NCBI GenBank assembly: GCA_965242795.1
Contig: OZ251505.1
Location: 1,674,001 to 1,738,000, forward strand
DNA length: 64,000 nt
Direction of reading: 5' to 3'
Origin: Bin18 sp965242795
Lineage (GTDB): Bacteria > Desulfobacterota > Binatia > Bin18
In this document: positions 43,496 to 52,669 of the stretch, piece after piece
Layout: each line of letters begins with the position of its first letter
Position numbering within the stretch: the first letter of the stretch is position 1
Notes under the pieces: model-generated
Told to the model about the DNA's origin: nothing
The model's input: only the letters and a program-made list of their open reading frames with translations
Database searches by the model: none
Program-made: the position numbers and the translations under genes

Positions 43496-43966
43496 CTACT
43501 GGCCCACGAACTGCTGCTTGACCCAGCCCGCCTCGAACGGCGTCCAGCACTCGGGCATCAAGACGAGATGCTGAATCTTCCACTCGCCGTTCACCCGGAC
43601 GTACCGCTCTTCGTATTTGGCGATCCCCCAGACGGCCTGCGCGCCGCCCTCGACCATCGTGCACGGCTCCAGCAGATACCAGTGGCCGACCGCGCTGTCG
43701 CCGTCCACCTCGATACGCGGGTTCATCACGTAGTGAATGGCGTAGGACAGAATTTCGGGAATCGAGCGGAAGAAGGCGCGGATGGCCAGCTTGCCTTCGT
43801 GGCGTCCGAAATTGCCGCCGTCCCAGATCGCGTCGTCCGTGAAACAGCCGACGAACTTGTCCTCGTTGCGTTCGTCGGCGCCCGCACAGTAGTGCGCCTT
43901 CAGCTTCTTGATCGCTTCGACGTCCTCCAGAGTCTGGACCCGCCGTTCGATCTCTGCGAGTTGCAT
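43496..43966 (-). CDS. SnoaL-like (NTF2-fold) protein
   Basis: A 156-residue NTF2-like protein started at MQLAEIERRVQTLEDVEAIK behind AAGGAGGAAG. Blocks KLKAHYCAGADERNEDKFVG, CFTDDAIWDGGNFGRHEGK and AIHYVMNPRIEVDGDSAVGH are typical of SnoaL_4 proteins, which include small cyclases, isomerases and dehydratases. The pocket residue pattern (Tyr, Asp, His) is kept. It lies downstream of an ACMSD-type amidohydrolase on the same strand and may act in the same pathway. Confidence 0.82.
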   Translation of the reverse strand: MQLAEIERRVQTLEDVEAIKKLKAHYCAGADERNEDKFVGCFTDDAIWDGGNFGRHEGKLAIRAFFRSIPEILSYAIHYVMNPRIEVDGDSAVGHWYLLEPCTMVEGGAQAVWGIAKYEERYVRVNGEWKIQHLVLMPECWTPFEAGWVKQQFVGQ

Positions 43967-44049
43967 GGCTTCCTCCTTTGCCCGCCCGCGGTTGCCCCGG
44001 CGGTCATCCGTCCCGTTTTTCCGATGCGGAAGGTTCCATTGACGAAAGC

Positions 44050-45183
44050 TCACAGCCCGAAGAAGCGGACCGCGTTTTCTCCCAGGATGTTGTCCACCGA
44101 GGCTTCCGGCAGCGAGCCCAGGGCACTGCGCGCCTTGGCGACCGGCTCGGTGAACCCCTCGGCGTGCGGATAGTCCGAGCCAATGAAGAATTTATGGTCG
44201 CCCAGCAGTTCGACCATGTACGGCAGCAGCCGTTCGTCCGGGTCCGCGGAAATCCAGATGTTGCGCTCGAAATACTCGCTGGCCGGCCGCTCCATCGCAC
44301 ACGAGCGGCCCATGTAGCTGTAGCGGTAGTCGAGCCGGTCGAGCCATTCCACCACCCAGCCGCTGGCCGCCTCGACCGTGGCGACGCGCAGCCGCGGGAA
44401 ACGCTCGAACACGCCGTCATAGACCATCGTGGTCAGGGCCATGCGCGGGTCCTGAATGACGTTCATGCTCAGGAACATGAACCCCGGCCGGCGGTCGGTG
44501 TACCAGTCGTGGCCGGTGTAGTCGCGGTGCACGACCAGGTGGATGGCGACCGCCACGTCGTGATGCTCGGCCGCGGCCCATATCGGATCGTAGTCCGGGC
44601 TGCCGAAGCTCTTGCCGCCGACCGGCAGGGCGCCGACGAACACGGTGCGGACGTCGGCCTTCGCCAGCCGTTCGATCTCGCGCACGGCCGAGTCGGGCTG
44701 GCGCAGTGAGATGTGGCCGACCGGATACAGCCGGTCGCGGTGTCCGGCGCACACCTCCAACGCCCAGGTGTTGTAGGCGCGACAGTGGGCCGCGGCCAAG
44801 TCCGGGTCGTCCACCTGCCCCTCCCACAACAGGCCGAGCGTGGGATAGATGAGTTGGCGGTCGAAGCCCTCGCCGTCCAGGAAGGCCAGCCGCCGGTCCA
44901 TGTCTTCCAGGCTGTGGTTGAACGCGGTCGAAAAATCGAACGCGCCCAGTTCCGAGCCCGCCTCTTTCTGGCCGTAGCCGACGCCGACGCCCAGCAGGTC
45001 CTCCATGCCGAACTCGCCCACGCCGCTGACCCGTTTGTCCTCGTTCACCAGCATGACCTGCCGTCCGGTGTTCGGGTCGGGCGCGAAGCGCAGGCAGCGC
45101 GAGCGGTACTGCGGCTCGATGTAACGTTCCCACAGGTCGAGCGGCTCCATGAAATGGCTGTCCGCGTCAACGACGGCGCTCAT
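44050..45183 (-). CDS. Amidohydrolase family 2 (ACMSD-like) protein
   Basis: A 377-residue TIM-barrel metalloenzyme, started at MSAVVDADSHFMEPLDLWER. The first metal motif has the form DADSHFMEP, as in this branch (Asp-x-His). Later ligands lie in VAIHLVVHRDYTGHDWYTD and FIGSDYPHAEGF (Asp). Relatives such as 2-amino-3-carboxymuconate-6-semialdehyde decarboxylase remove CO2 or split ring-fission products. It is the second gene of a minus-strand group with a second amidohydrolase upstream and the SnoaL-like protein downstream. Confidence 0.88.
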   Translation of the reverse strand: MSAVVDADSHFMEPLDLWERYIEPQYRSRCLRFAPDPNTGRQVMLVNEDKRVSGVGEFGMEDLLGVGVGYGQKEAGSELGAFDFSTAFNHSLEDMDRRLAFLDGEGFDRQLIYPTLGLLWEGQVDDPDLAAAHCRAYNTWALEVCAGHRDRLYPVGHISLRQPDSAVREIERLAKADVRTVFVGALPVGGKSFGSPDYDPIWAAAEHHDVAVAIHLVVHRDYTGHDWYTDRRPGFMFLSMNVIQDPRMALTTMVYDGVFERFPRLRVATVEAASGWVVEWLDRLDYRYSYMGRSCAMERPASEYFERNIWISADPDERLLPYMVELLGDHKFFIGSDYPHAEGFTEPVAKARSALGSLPEASVDNILGENAVRFFGL

Positions 45184-45242
45184 GGTGTGTCCCCCGTTTC
45201 CTTCGGGTCCGCGTTCACTCCGACGCGCGTACCCCTCTCCGC

Positions 45243-46517
45243 CTAGGCTGCCTTGCGCAGCCGGGTGTTCGTGGGCGTCAACTGGTTGGAGTAGAAGGCG
45301 CCGTCCTTCATGATCGCGTGCAGGTTCTTCCGGTCCTGCAAGATGGTGATGTCCTTGGCTGGATTGCCCTTCACGATCAGCAGGTCGGCGATCTTGCCCG
45401 GCTCGATGGTGCCCAGTTCGTCGCCCCGCCCCAACAGTTCGGCGCCGTTCTTGGTCGCCCAGCGCAGCACGTCGACCGGGGACACGCCCGCGCCCTCGAC
45501 GTACGCTTCCAGTTCGCACGCGTAGTCGCCGTGCGGCATGTCGGCCACGCCGAAGTCGTCGCCGACCAACAACTTCACCCCGGCCTCGTTCGCCTTGGGG
45601 ATCATGTCGTAGGAGTGCTCCAGGTTGCGCTCCATGCGCTCCACGCCGCCCCAGCCGCTCTTGCCGGTGCGGCGTTTCTCATCGACCACCTTCCACGGGA
45701 AGTACAGGCTGGGCGTGACGAACGTGCCTTGGGCGACCATCCGGTCGATGCACTCGTCGTCCATGCGGTCGCCGTGGTCGATGAGGTCCATTCCCGCGTC
45801 GAGCGCGGCCAGGATGCCCTTCTTGGAGATGATGTGCCCGCGGATCTTGCGCCCGCGCTCGTGAGCCGTGTTCGTGGCGGCGTCAATCTCGTCCTGACTC
45901 ATCGTCATCGTGTCCTCGTCCCACAGCAGGCCGTGGCCGCCGGTCGGATAGAGTTTGATGATGTCCACGCCCAGTTTGATCTCCTCGCGAACCGCCTTGC
46001 GGAAGTCATCGGGCCCGTCGCAGATGCGCGCCAAGCCGTCCATGCCCAACTTCCAGAAGTCGGGATGGCAATCGACCGAGTCACCCGTGGTGACCACGTC
46101 CCGGCCGCAGGCCAGGAACCGCGGGCCGGGGATCATACCGCCGTCGATGGCCTTCTTGAGCGTGACGTCGATGTTGTGCATGGTGCCCGCCCCCGCGGCG
46201 CCCGTATAGCCGCAGCTCAGCAGCAACTCGGCGTTCTTGGCCGCGATCAGGGTCAGGTAGGTGGGCGGGTACTTCATGTCGATGTCGTTCATGTTGCCCA
46301 CGTTGGCGTACGCCACGTGATAGTGCGATTGGACCATGCCCGGCATGAGCGACTTGCCGTTCAGGTCGAACACCGTGTCTTTGCTGGTCGGCTTGGGCGC
46401 CGCGCCGTTCTTGGCGACCGCGCTGATGCGCTTGCCCTGGACGACCACGGTCGAATTGGGTTGCGGCTTGTGTTCGCCGTCGATCAGATTGACGCCTCGG
46501 AAAAAGATGCGTGCCAT
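45243..46517 (-). CDS. Amidohydrolase (imidazolonepropionase/prolidase-like subfamily)
   Basis: A 424-residue amidohydrolase, started at MARIFFRGVNLIDGEHKPQP. The metal motifs are MPGMVQSHYHVAYANVG (His-x-His), the candidate carboxylated lysine in VDIIKLYPTGGHGL, GHIISKKGILAALDAGMD with MDLIDHGDRMD, and LLVGDDFGVADMPHG (Asp). Relatives act on imidazolone, peptides or organophosphates. It shares orientation with the ACMSD-like gene 59 bases downstream and with the LLM gene upstream, so the three could be one transcript. Substrate unknown. Confidence 0.88.
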   Translation of the reverse strand: MARIFFRGVNLIDGEHKPQPNSTVVVQGKRISAVAKNGAAPKPTSKDTVFDLNGKSLMPGMVQSHYHVAYANVGNMNDIDMKYPPTYLTLIAAKNAELLLSCGYTGAAGAGTMHNIDVTLKKAIDGGMIPGPRFLACGRDVVTTGDSVDCHPDFWKLGMDGLARICDGPDDFRKAVREEIKLGVDIIKLYPTGGHGLLWDEDTMTMSQDEIDAATNTAHERGRKIRGHIISKKGILAALDAGMDLIDHGDRMDDECIDRMVAQGTFVTPSLYFPWKVVDEKRRTGKSGWGGVERMERNLEHSYDMIPKANEAGVKLLVGDDFGVADMPHGDYACELEAYVEGAGVSPVDVLRWATKNGAELLGRGDELGTIEPGKIADLLIVKGNPAKDITILQDRKNLHAIMKDGAFYSNQLTPTNTRLRKAA

Positions 46518-46622
46518 GCTCGTGCCCTCCTTCGGCCGGTCGGTGGCTCCCGACCGTTCCGTTCGTTTCCCTAGCGCATTGGCCGCCGCGGCCACAACCG
46601 CACGGACCCGGCGCCCGCGGAT

Positions 46623-47699
46623 TTACAGCGCCTTCAGCGCCGGCATCACCTCGGACGCGAAGCGCGTCATGGCCGATTTGACCCGTTCGTGCGGGACCAA
46701 GCCGCCGGGATTGAACCAGCAGATCAGTTCGTTCATGCCCAACTCGGCATGGAGGCCGCGGATACGTTCGACACACTCGGCGCTCGACCCGAACACGGCC
46801 ATGCTCTCGACGACGTTCTCGAACGTGATGCGCTCCAGATTCCTGCGCAACTCTTCTGTGTAGCGGTAGGATTCCGAGTCCTCCTGCCGCCCGCCGGCAC
46901 TCGTCATCATGCCGAGCACGCTGCGGAAGTAGTTCCGGATGCTCGGCTCGACCGTTTCGCGCACCTGGGCGAGGCTGTCGCCCGGCTGCATGAAGAACAT
47001 GGACGACACGTCCTGGGCGGGCGCGCTGCCCGAGCCGTTCCGCGGGGCGTGCTCTTCCCACGCGCGGCGATAGGTAGCGACCTGCTCGAACATCTTGGGG
47101 AGCGGGTTCGTTACCGACGCGACGAAGATGGGGTAGCCGGTTCGGCCGGCGAACACCGCGGTCTCCGGGCTGTTGGCCGCGACGCGAATGGGCGGGTGGG
47201 GTTGCTGCACGGGTTTGGGGACGACGCTGGTTTCGGGAATCCGGTAGTACGTGCCGTCGTACGAAAACGACTCCTGCGTCCAGGCGCGCGTAATGATGTC
47301 CAGCGCTTCCTCGAACCGCTCCCGGCTGTCGTCCCGTGAGCGGTCGAAGCCGGCGAAATGCAGCGGAATGGTCCCGCGTCCGACGCCGAACTCCAGCCGC
47401 CCGTTGCTGAGAATATCGACGGTCGCGCCCTCCTCGGCGTTCCGCACCGGATGCCACAGCGGCAGCAGATTCACCGCGATACCGAGCCGGATGCGTTGCG
47501 TGCGCTGCGCAATGGCGGTCGCCACGATCAGCGGCGCCGACATGATGGAGAAGTGTTTGTAGAAGTGCAGCTCGGCGAGCCAAGCGCAGTCGAACCCGAG
47601 CGCTTCGGCGTGGACGATCTGTTCGATGGTTTCGGTATAGCGCGTCGTTTGCGCCTGCGTGTCGGCGCACGGCAACTGGTAGAATAGGCCAAATCTCAC
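46623..47699 (-). CDS. LLM-family (luciferase-like) flavin-dependent oxidoreductase
   Basis: A 358-residue luciferase-like protein, GTG start at 47699 behind AAGGAGGGGAATCC. Blocks are MRFGLFYQLPCADTQAQTTR, LAELHFYKHFSIMSAPLIVA, GRLEFGVGRGTIPLHFAGFD and PPIRVAANSPETAVFAGRTG. It resembles the bacterial-luciferase alpha-chain-like group that uses reduced FMN more than the F420 group. It is the first gene of the minus-strand amidohydrolase group and may open or oxidise the pathway substrate. Confidence 0.88.
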   Translation of the reverse strand: MRFGLFYQLPCADTQAQTTRYTETIEQIVHAEALGFDCAWLAELHFYKHFSIMSAPLIVATAIAQRTQRIRLGIAVNLLPLWHPVRNAEEGATVDILSNGRLEFGVGRGTIPLHFAGFDRSRDDSRERFEEALDIITRAWTQESFSYDGTYYRIPETSVVPKPVQQPHPPIRVAANSPETAVFAGRTGYPIFVASVTNPLPKMFEQVATYRRAWEEHAPRNGSGSAPAQDVSSMFFMQPGDSLAQVRETVEPSIRNYFRSVLGMMTSAGGRQEDSESYRYTEELRRNLERITFENVVESMAVFGSSAECVERIRGLHAELGMNELICWFNPGGLVPHERVKSAMTRFASEVMPALKAL

Positions 47700-47961
47700 G
47701 GATTCCCCTCCTTATGGGCCGCGCGCTCCGGCCCACGGGCTCCGAGCGAGTCTCCGTCTGTGTTGAGCACGCCCCGCGAACGCCTGTCAAGAACGCGGCC
47801 TTCCTCGACGCGGACTTGTCCCTGTCCGGTGCCGCCCCTATAGTCCCCCGCCAACGTTCCTCGCCTCCCCTTCGCGTCGAAACGATCCGCCCCGATGGGC
47901 AGGCACGAAGAACGAACGTACGCTGAAAGAAAGAACGGGACGGGCGGCTGGGCGTGAAGGC
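47700..47961. other. Divergent intergenic region
   Basis: Separates the minus-strand LLM gene and the plus-strand M20 gene. It must contain promoters for both. No confident -10/-35 pair, operator palindrome or RNA gene was recognised. Confidence 0.4.
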
Positions 47962-49290
47962 ATGGGCGTGAGATGGCCGTGGACGCGTCGGAAATCGCTG
48001 CCGCGGACCGGCACGCCGCGGCCACTCGGCGAATGGACGCTCGATACGGACCGGTTTCTGCGCCTGCTGGATCGGATGGTCGCCGTCGGCGCACGATTGC
48101 AGAACGCGCCCTCGCTGCCTCCACCGCGGGAAGACGCGGCCGCGGACCTCGTGCTCGGTGAATTGTCGCCCCATGTCGGCCGCGGGGGTCTGCAGGTCGA
48201 GCGGATCCGCTACGCCGAAGGCCGCAGCAACCTCATCCTGCGCTACCCCGGCCGCACGCAGCGCAGCGTGGCGTTCGTGGGCGCCCACTTCGACGTGGTG
48301 CCCGCGGATACGAAGGACTGGCAGCGCCCGCCCTTCGCGTTGCAGGTCGAGGGCGACCGGCTGTTCGGCCGCGGGGTGAGCGACTGCCTGGGCCACGTCG
48401 CCGTCCTGACCGATCTGTTCGCCCAACTCGCCGATTCCGGCCGCACGCTCGACCATACGGTGGTCGCGGTCCTGATCGCGGACGAAGAACTGTCCAATAC
48501 GCACGGTGTGGGTATCGGCCGACTCGTCAAGGACGGGCAGGTGAAGGCGCTCGAGAACGGGCCGCTGTACTGGATCGACAGCACCGACTTCGGGCCGACC
48601 ACGGCGACCGCGGGCCTCGGGCTGTGGCGCCTCGTGGTGGACGGGCAGGCGGCCCATTCCGGCTTTCCCCAGAACGGAATCAACGCCGCGGAACTGGCGA
48701 CCGAGGTGACGCGCGCCTTGCAAGCCTGGTTCTACGCGCACTACCCGGCGCATCCGAACGAGGCCGTGTACGGTTTCCGCGCGCCTTCGTCGTTCAAGCC
48801 GACGCGTGTGCGCGTCGAGAACGAGACGCTGACCGCCATTCCCGGACGGGCGGTCGTGGAAGGGGACATCCGGCTGACCCCGTGGTACGACCCAAACGAG
48901 GTGCGCGACGGGTTGCGCGCGTTTCTGGAGACGCTGCGGATCGACCAACTCCCGGTTTTCGGGCCGGGGCGTTACACGCTCGGCACCCGCGCCGGCACGG
49001 CGCGGTTCGACCTGCTGGGCGCGCCGTCGGGCGGCATGGCGTGCGACCGAGACTCGGCCGGCTACGCGGCGCTGGCGGACGCGGTCGCTTCGGTGCGGCC
49101 CGCGTCACGACCGTTCGCACTGACCGGCAGCCTGCCGTACGTGAAGTTCCTGCAAGCGCACGGCTTCGACGTACAGATCACGGGCTTCGGTCGGGACGAA
49201 GCCTACCACGCCCCCAACGAATTCGCGCATCTGTCCGACATGCAGGACGGTTTCCGCGTCCTGTGCCGCATCCTGGATGCTTTCGGTTGA
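47962..49290 (+). CDS. M20-family metallopeptidase (ArgE/DapE/ACY1 type)
   Basis: A 442-residue M20 enzyme. Metal motifs are GAHFDVVPADTKDWQRPPF, GRGVSDCLGHVAVLTDL, IADEELSN and the C-terminal DEAYHAPNEFAHL. The dimerisation domain carries VDGQAAHSGFPQNGINAAEL. The sequence differs clearly from the ArgE-like protein at 38975. Target amide bond unknown; deacylation or dipeptide cleavage is expected. The first 30 residues (MGVRWPWTRRKSLPRTGTPR) are basic and may be a start-site artefact. Confidence 0.85.
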   Translation: MGVRWPWTRRKSLPRTGTPRPLGEWTLDTDRFLRLLDRMVAVGARLQNAPSLPPPREDAAADLVLGELSPHVGRGGLQVERIRYAEGRSNLILRYPGRTQRSVAFVGAHFDVVPADTKDWQRPPFALQVEGDRLFGRGVSDCLGHVAVLTDLFAQLADSGRTLDHTVVAVLIADEELSNTHGVGIGRLVKDGQVKALENGPLYWIDSTDFGPTTATAGLGLWRLVVDGQAAHSGFPQNGINAAELATEVTRALQAWFYAHYPAHPNEAVYGFRAPSSFKPTRVRVENETLTAIPGRAVVEGDIRLTPWYDPNEVRDGLRAFLETLRIDQLPVFGPGRYTLGTRAGTARFDLLGAPSGGMACDRDSAGYAALADAVASVRPASRPFALTGSLPYVKFLQAHGFDVQITGFGRDEAYHAPNEFAHLSDMQDGFRVLCRILDAFG

Positions 49291-49381
49291 GACGTCCGCT
49301 GCCTCGGTCCCATCGAAGGGCGGCACTATCGAGAGGATCCGAAAGGACGAAGTGCACTGCGGCAGCCGCCACCGAAAAGGG

Positions 49382-49669
49382 TTAGCGGTGGCGGAACGTG
49401 ATCCGTCCGCGTTCGAGATCGTACGGCGAGAGTTGGACCGTCACGCTGTCGCCCTGAATGATCTTGATGAAGAATTTTCGCATCTTGCCTGCCACATGGG
49501 CGAGAATGCGATGGCCGTTTTCGAGTTCGACCCGAAAGAACGCATTGGGCAGCACTTCGGTCACCTTCCCGTTCATTTCGATCACATCCTTATCGGCCGC
49601 GGGTTCGGTATTGCGTTCCTTGCGCTTGCGGCGACGCCCGCCGCCGCCTCTCCGACGCGATCCTGCCAT
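49382..49669 (-). CDS. infA: Translation initiation factor IF-1 with basic N-terminal extension
   Basis: The 95-residue product ends with the S1-type IF-1 domain: DVIEMNGKVTEVLPNAFFRV, ELENGHRILAHVAGKMRKFF, and QGDSVTVQLSPYDLERGRIT. IF-1 binds the ribosomal A site during initiation. Standard IF-1 has about 72 residues; here about 24 extra residues, MAGSRRRGGGGRRRKRKERN and a short linker, precede it. ATG 49669 has a strong site (AAGGAGGGGAT) at the right distance, which supports the long form. It stands alone, not next to ribosomal protein genes. Confidence 0.92.
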   Translation of the reverse strand: MAGSRRRGGGGRRRKRKERNTEPAADKDVIEMNGKVTEVLPNAFFRVELENGHRILAHVAGKMRKFFIKIIQGDSVTVQLSPYDLERGRITFRHR

Positions 49670-49993
49670 ATCCCCTCCTTGGTTACGCTTCCGTTCCGTT
49701 GAGCAAGAAACCCGGAGTGACGTCGATTCGGCCTCCGGGCTGACGTGGTTGACACTGCATTCGAGAAAAGAGTCTCGGCTCCAGGCGCCCTTTCCTAGCA
49801 AACCGCCATGTCGAAGACAACCGAAACGTCGCGTACGGCGAGCCGCGGTTCGCCTCGCCCGCCCTTTCAGAGGCGCCCGCAGCGGCCGTGTGCTTGACGA
49901 GCTCGGACCGCGTTGGGTACGAATGCCCGTCATGCAAGGCCGTGGGCGGGCATCTGCATCCAGACTCGGCAGATGGGAGGAGGGGCGGCGGAC
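49670..49993. other. Divergent region between infA and dxr
   Basis: A spacer of 324 bases. TTGACA near 49748 could be part of a promoter, but no matching -10 at 17 bases stands out. GGAGGAGGGG (49977-49986) is the dxr ribosome site. No gene or RNA seen. Confidence 0.4.
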
Positions 49994-51181
49994 ATGAAAC
50001 GGCTCGCCATTCTCGGCTCGACGGGTTCGATCGGCGTCTCGACACTCGACGTCGTCGCCCGGTTCCCCGACCGATTTCGGATCGTCGCACTGGCCGCGGG
50101 CAAGAACCTGACCCGGCTCGGCGAGCAGATCCGCGCGTTCCGGCCCCGCCTCGTGTCCGTGGCGCGGGAAGCCGACGTGCCGGCGTTGCGGCGCGCAGTC
50201 CCGGAATACGACGGCGACGTCCTGTGGGGCGCGGACGGCCTGCACGACGTCGCGACATCCGCGGAGGCCGACCTGGTCGTGGCCGCGCTGGTCGGCGCCT
50301 TGGGTCTCCCCCCGACGCTGGCCGCGGTCCGCGCCGGCAAGGACGTGGCGCTCGCCAACAAAGAGGCGCTGGTCGTGTCGGGCGAACTCATGACGCGCGA
50401 GGCGGCCCGCCGCGGGGTCCGGCTCCTGCCGGTCGATAGCGAACACAACGCGGTGTTCCAGGCCCTGCACGGCCACCGGCGCGCCGACGTCAAGCGGATC
50501 GTCCTGACCGCGTCGGGCGGCCCGTTTCTGGATCGTGCGGCCGAAGACTTCGGCAGCATCCGGGTCGCCGACGCCCTGCGACATCCGACCTGGAAGATGG
50601 GCGACAAGATCACGATCGACTCGGCCACGCTGATGAACAAGGGATTGGAAGTCATCGAAGCGCGCTGGCTGTTCGACCTGCCCGCGGAACAGGTGTCCGT
50701 CCTGGTCCACCCGCAGAGCATCGTGCATTCGATGGTCGAATACGTCGATGGCTCGGTGCTGGCGCAACTCGGCATCCCCGACATGCGCGTCCCGATTTCC
50801 TACGTACTCGCTTATCCCGAGCGCCTACCACTCGACGCGTTGCCGTCGCTGGATCTGGCGGAGGCCGCGCGCCTGGAATTTCTCGAACCGGACTTCGACA
50901 AGTTCCCGTGTCTGGGATTGGCGTATGCCGCACTGGATCGTGGCGGAACGTGCCCCGCGGTTCTGAATGCGGCGAACGAGGTGACGGTGGGCCGCTTCCT
51001 GGCCGGCCGGCTTGCGTTTCCCGACATCGCGGACGTCAACGCGCGGGTGCTGGCTGATCACGAGTCTCGGCCCGCGGACGATCTGGACCGCATTCTGGCC
51101 GCGGACGCCTGGGCACGTGCACGCGCGGAAGCTCTGGCCGACGAGCGGTTGGGCATCTCCGAACGGACCGCCGCGGCCTGA
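49994..51181 (+). CDS. dxr: 1-deoxy-D-xylulose 5-phosphate reductoisomerase
   Basis: DXR makes 2-C-methyl-D-erythritol 4-phosphate in the MEP isoprenoid pathway. The 395 residues start at MKRLAILGSTGSIGVSTLDV (NADPH motif GSTGSIG at 8-14). Also present are ALANKEALVVSGELM, the metal/substrate loop LPVDSEHNAVFQAL, TASGGPFLDRAAEDF and HPTWKMGDKITIDSATLMNK. A strong GGAGGAGGGG precedes ATG 49994; a longer frame upstream is rejected. Followed after 72 bases by a squalene-pathway gene, consistent with isoprenoid supply for hopanoids. Confidence 0.96.
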   Translation: MKRLAILGSTGSIGVSTLDVVARFPDRFRIVALAAGKNLTRLGEQIRAFRPRLVSVAREADVPALRRAVPEYDGDVLWGADGLHDVATSAEADLVVAALVGALGLPPTLAAVRAGKDVALANKEALVVSGELMTREAARRGVRLLPVDSEHNAVFQALHGHRRADVKRIVLTASGGPFLDRAAEDFGSIRVADALRHPTWKMGDKITIDSATLMNKGLEVIEARWLFDLPAEQVSVLVHPQSIVHSMVEYVDGSVLAQLGIPDMRVPISYVLAYPERLPLDALPSLDLAEAARLEFLEPDFDKFPCLGLAYAALDRGGTCPAVLNAANEVTVGRFLAGRLAFPDIADVNARVLADHESRPADDLDRILAADAWARARAEALADERLGISERTAAA

Positions 51182-51253
51182 GTTCGTTCTCCTCTCAGAA
51201 TCGTCGAATCCGCCCGCGGGCCGCGTTCCGGTACAGCCGAGTGGAGCACAAGC

Positions 51254-52198
51254 GTGGACGGTGGCGCCGATCTCGTTCCGAATCAGGGCGATACCGCAGC
51301 GCCTCCGCTGGCCGAAGCGTACGCCTATTGTCGGCGCGTCACGCGCGAGAGTTCGTCCAATTTCTTCCACGCCTTCCGGCTGCTGACGTGGGAGCGGCAC
51401 AATGCGCTGTGCTCGGTGTACGCCTTCTGCCGGTTCGTCGACGACATCGCGGATCGGGCGCCGGCCGATGCGGCAGGGCGCGCGGAGACGCCGCAACCCG
51501 ACCGGGCGCAGCCTCTCGCCACGCTGCTGCAACGCTGGCGCGGCGAGCTTGCGGACTGTTACGGTGGCGCCCCGCGGCACCCCATCTCGAAAGCCTTGGC
51601 CGATACGGTGCGGCGTTTTCCCATTCGGCAGGCGGATCTGGCCGGGATCATCGACGGGGTGGAGATGGATCTGGATCGCACGCGCTATCGGACCTTCGGC
51701 GAGTTGTACGACTACTGCTATCGCGTCGCGTCGCTGGTCGGCTTGGTCTGCATAGAGATCTTCGGATACCGGTCGCCGCGTGCACGCGAGTATGCCGTCA
51801 ACCTCGGCATCGCGTTTCAGTTGACGAACGTCATGCGCGATGTGGGCGAGGACGCCCAACGCGGTCGAATCTACCTGCCGCTGGAAGACCTGGATCGCTT
51901 CGGGTGTCCCGAAGCCGATCTGCTCGACCGGGTGTACAGCCCGGCGTTCGTCGAATTGATGCGCTTCCAGAACCGGCGCGCGCGGGAGTATTACCGCTCC
52001 GCCGTAGAGCATCTCGATCGCGGGGACCGCGGGTCCCTCGTGGCAGCGGAAGCCATGCGCTGCATCTACTTCCGTCTGCTCGGGAAGATCGCTCGCCGAC
52101 GCTACGACGTATTCGCGCGCCGGGTCACACTGCCCACGGCGTACAAGCTGGGGCTGGCCGCGGCCGTGTGGGCGCGGAGCCGAATACCGATTTCGTAA
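51254..52198 (+). CDS. hpnD: Squalene/phytoene synthase family protein, HpnD-like (presqualene diphosphate synthase)
   Basis: A 314-residue prenyl-condensing enzyme, GTG start at 51254. First aspartate-rich motif is FVDDIADRAP (Asp63-Asp67), second is NVMRDVGEDAQRGRIYLPLE. SSSNFFHAFRLLTWERHNAL is typical of the bacterial HpnC/HpnD branch, and the GRIYLPLEDL context fits HpnD, which joins two farnesyl diphosphates to presqualene diphosphate. HpnC, HpnE and a squalene-hopene cyclase are not in the window. Phytoene synthase is the alternative. Confidence 0.85.
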   Translation: MDGGADLVPNQGDTAAPPLAEAYAYCRRVTRESSSNFFHAFRLLTWERHNALCSVYAFCRFVDDIADRAPADAAGRAETPQPDRAQPLATLLQRWRGELADCYGGAPRHPISKALADTVRRFPIRQADLAGIIDGVEMDLDRTRYRTFGELYDYCYRVASLVGLVCIEIFGYRSPRAREYAVNLGIAFQLTNVMRDVGEDAQRGRIYLPLEDLDRFGCPEADLLDRVYSPAFVELMRFQNRRAREYYRSAVEHLDRGDRGSLVAAEAMRCIYFRLLGKIARRRYDVFARRVTLPTAYKLGLAAAVWARSRIPIS

Positions 52199-52258
52199 AG
52201 TCGTGTCCGGCGGCGCTGCCGGAAGCGCGGAGAGTGACGATCCGCGTGGACGGGCGGC

Positions 52259-52669
52259 TCAGGCCACGGCGCGCAGCTTCTTGCCGTTGCGCGCCCCGGC
52301 TTTCGCTTCGGCGTAGTCGGGCAGGTGCTGGGCGATGTTGGTCTTGGCGTAGCGCGCGCCGGGGAACAGCGAGCGGACCGCGGCCGCCACCTGTCCCATC
52401 AGCCGTTTGACGCCGGGCGTCTTCTCTACCGCGCAGATCGGATCGAGCCGGACGGTCACGCTGGCCTCGCGTTTACACACCTGAATGAAGAACTGCTGTT
52501 TCTTGCCGGATTCGATGACCAGGGCTTCGAGCAGCACCTTGGTGCAGTCGGTATTGATGTAGTATTCGCTGACGCGCTTGATGCCGTCGGGATCACGCAG
52601 GAACATCTCGGGCCGGCGGATGATGATCTGACGCAAGTCGAGCGATCCCTGGATTGTCACGTTCGGCAT
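52259..52669 (-). CDS. Protein of unknown function
   Basis: A 136-residue protein that starts MPNVTIQGSLDLRQIIIRRP and contains EMFLRDPDGIKRVSEYYINT, KQQFFIQVCKREASVTVRLD and a basic C-terminus (ARNGKKLRAVA). I do not recognise the family. It looks soluble, with alternating strands and helices, two cysteines (about 42 and 85), no signal peptide. It is transcribed towards hpnD (convergent). Codon use is like its neighbours, so it is probably a real gene. Confidence 0.65.
   Translation of the reverse strand: MPNVTIQGSLDLRQIIIRRPEMFLRDPDGIKRVSEYYINTDCTKVLLEALVIESGKKQQFFIQVCKREASVTVRLDPICAVEKTPGVKRLMGQVAAAVRSLFPGARYAKTNIAQHLPDYAEAKAGARNGKKLRAVA

Noticed and set aside
46081..48948. Minus-strand open frame of 955 codons across several genes
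   Set aside because: It overlaps four well-supported genes in other frames and has no recognisable domain.
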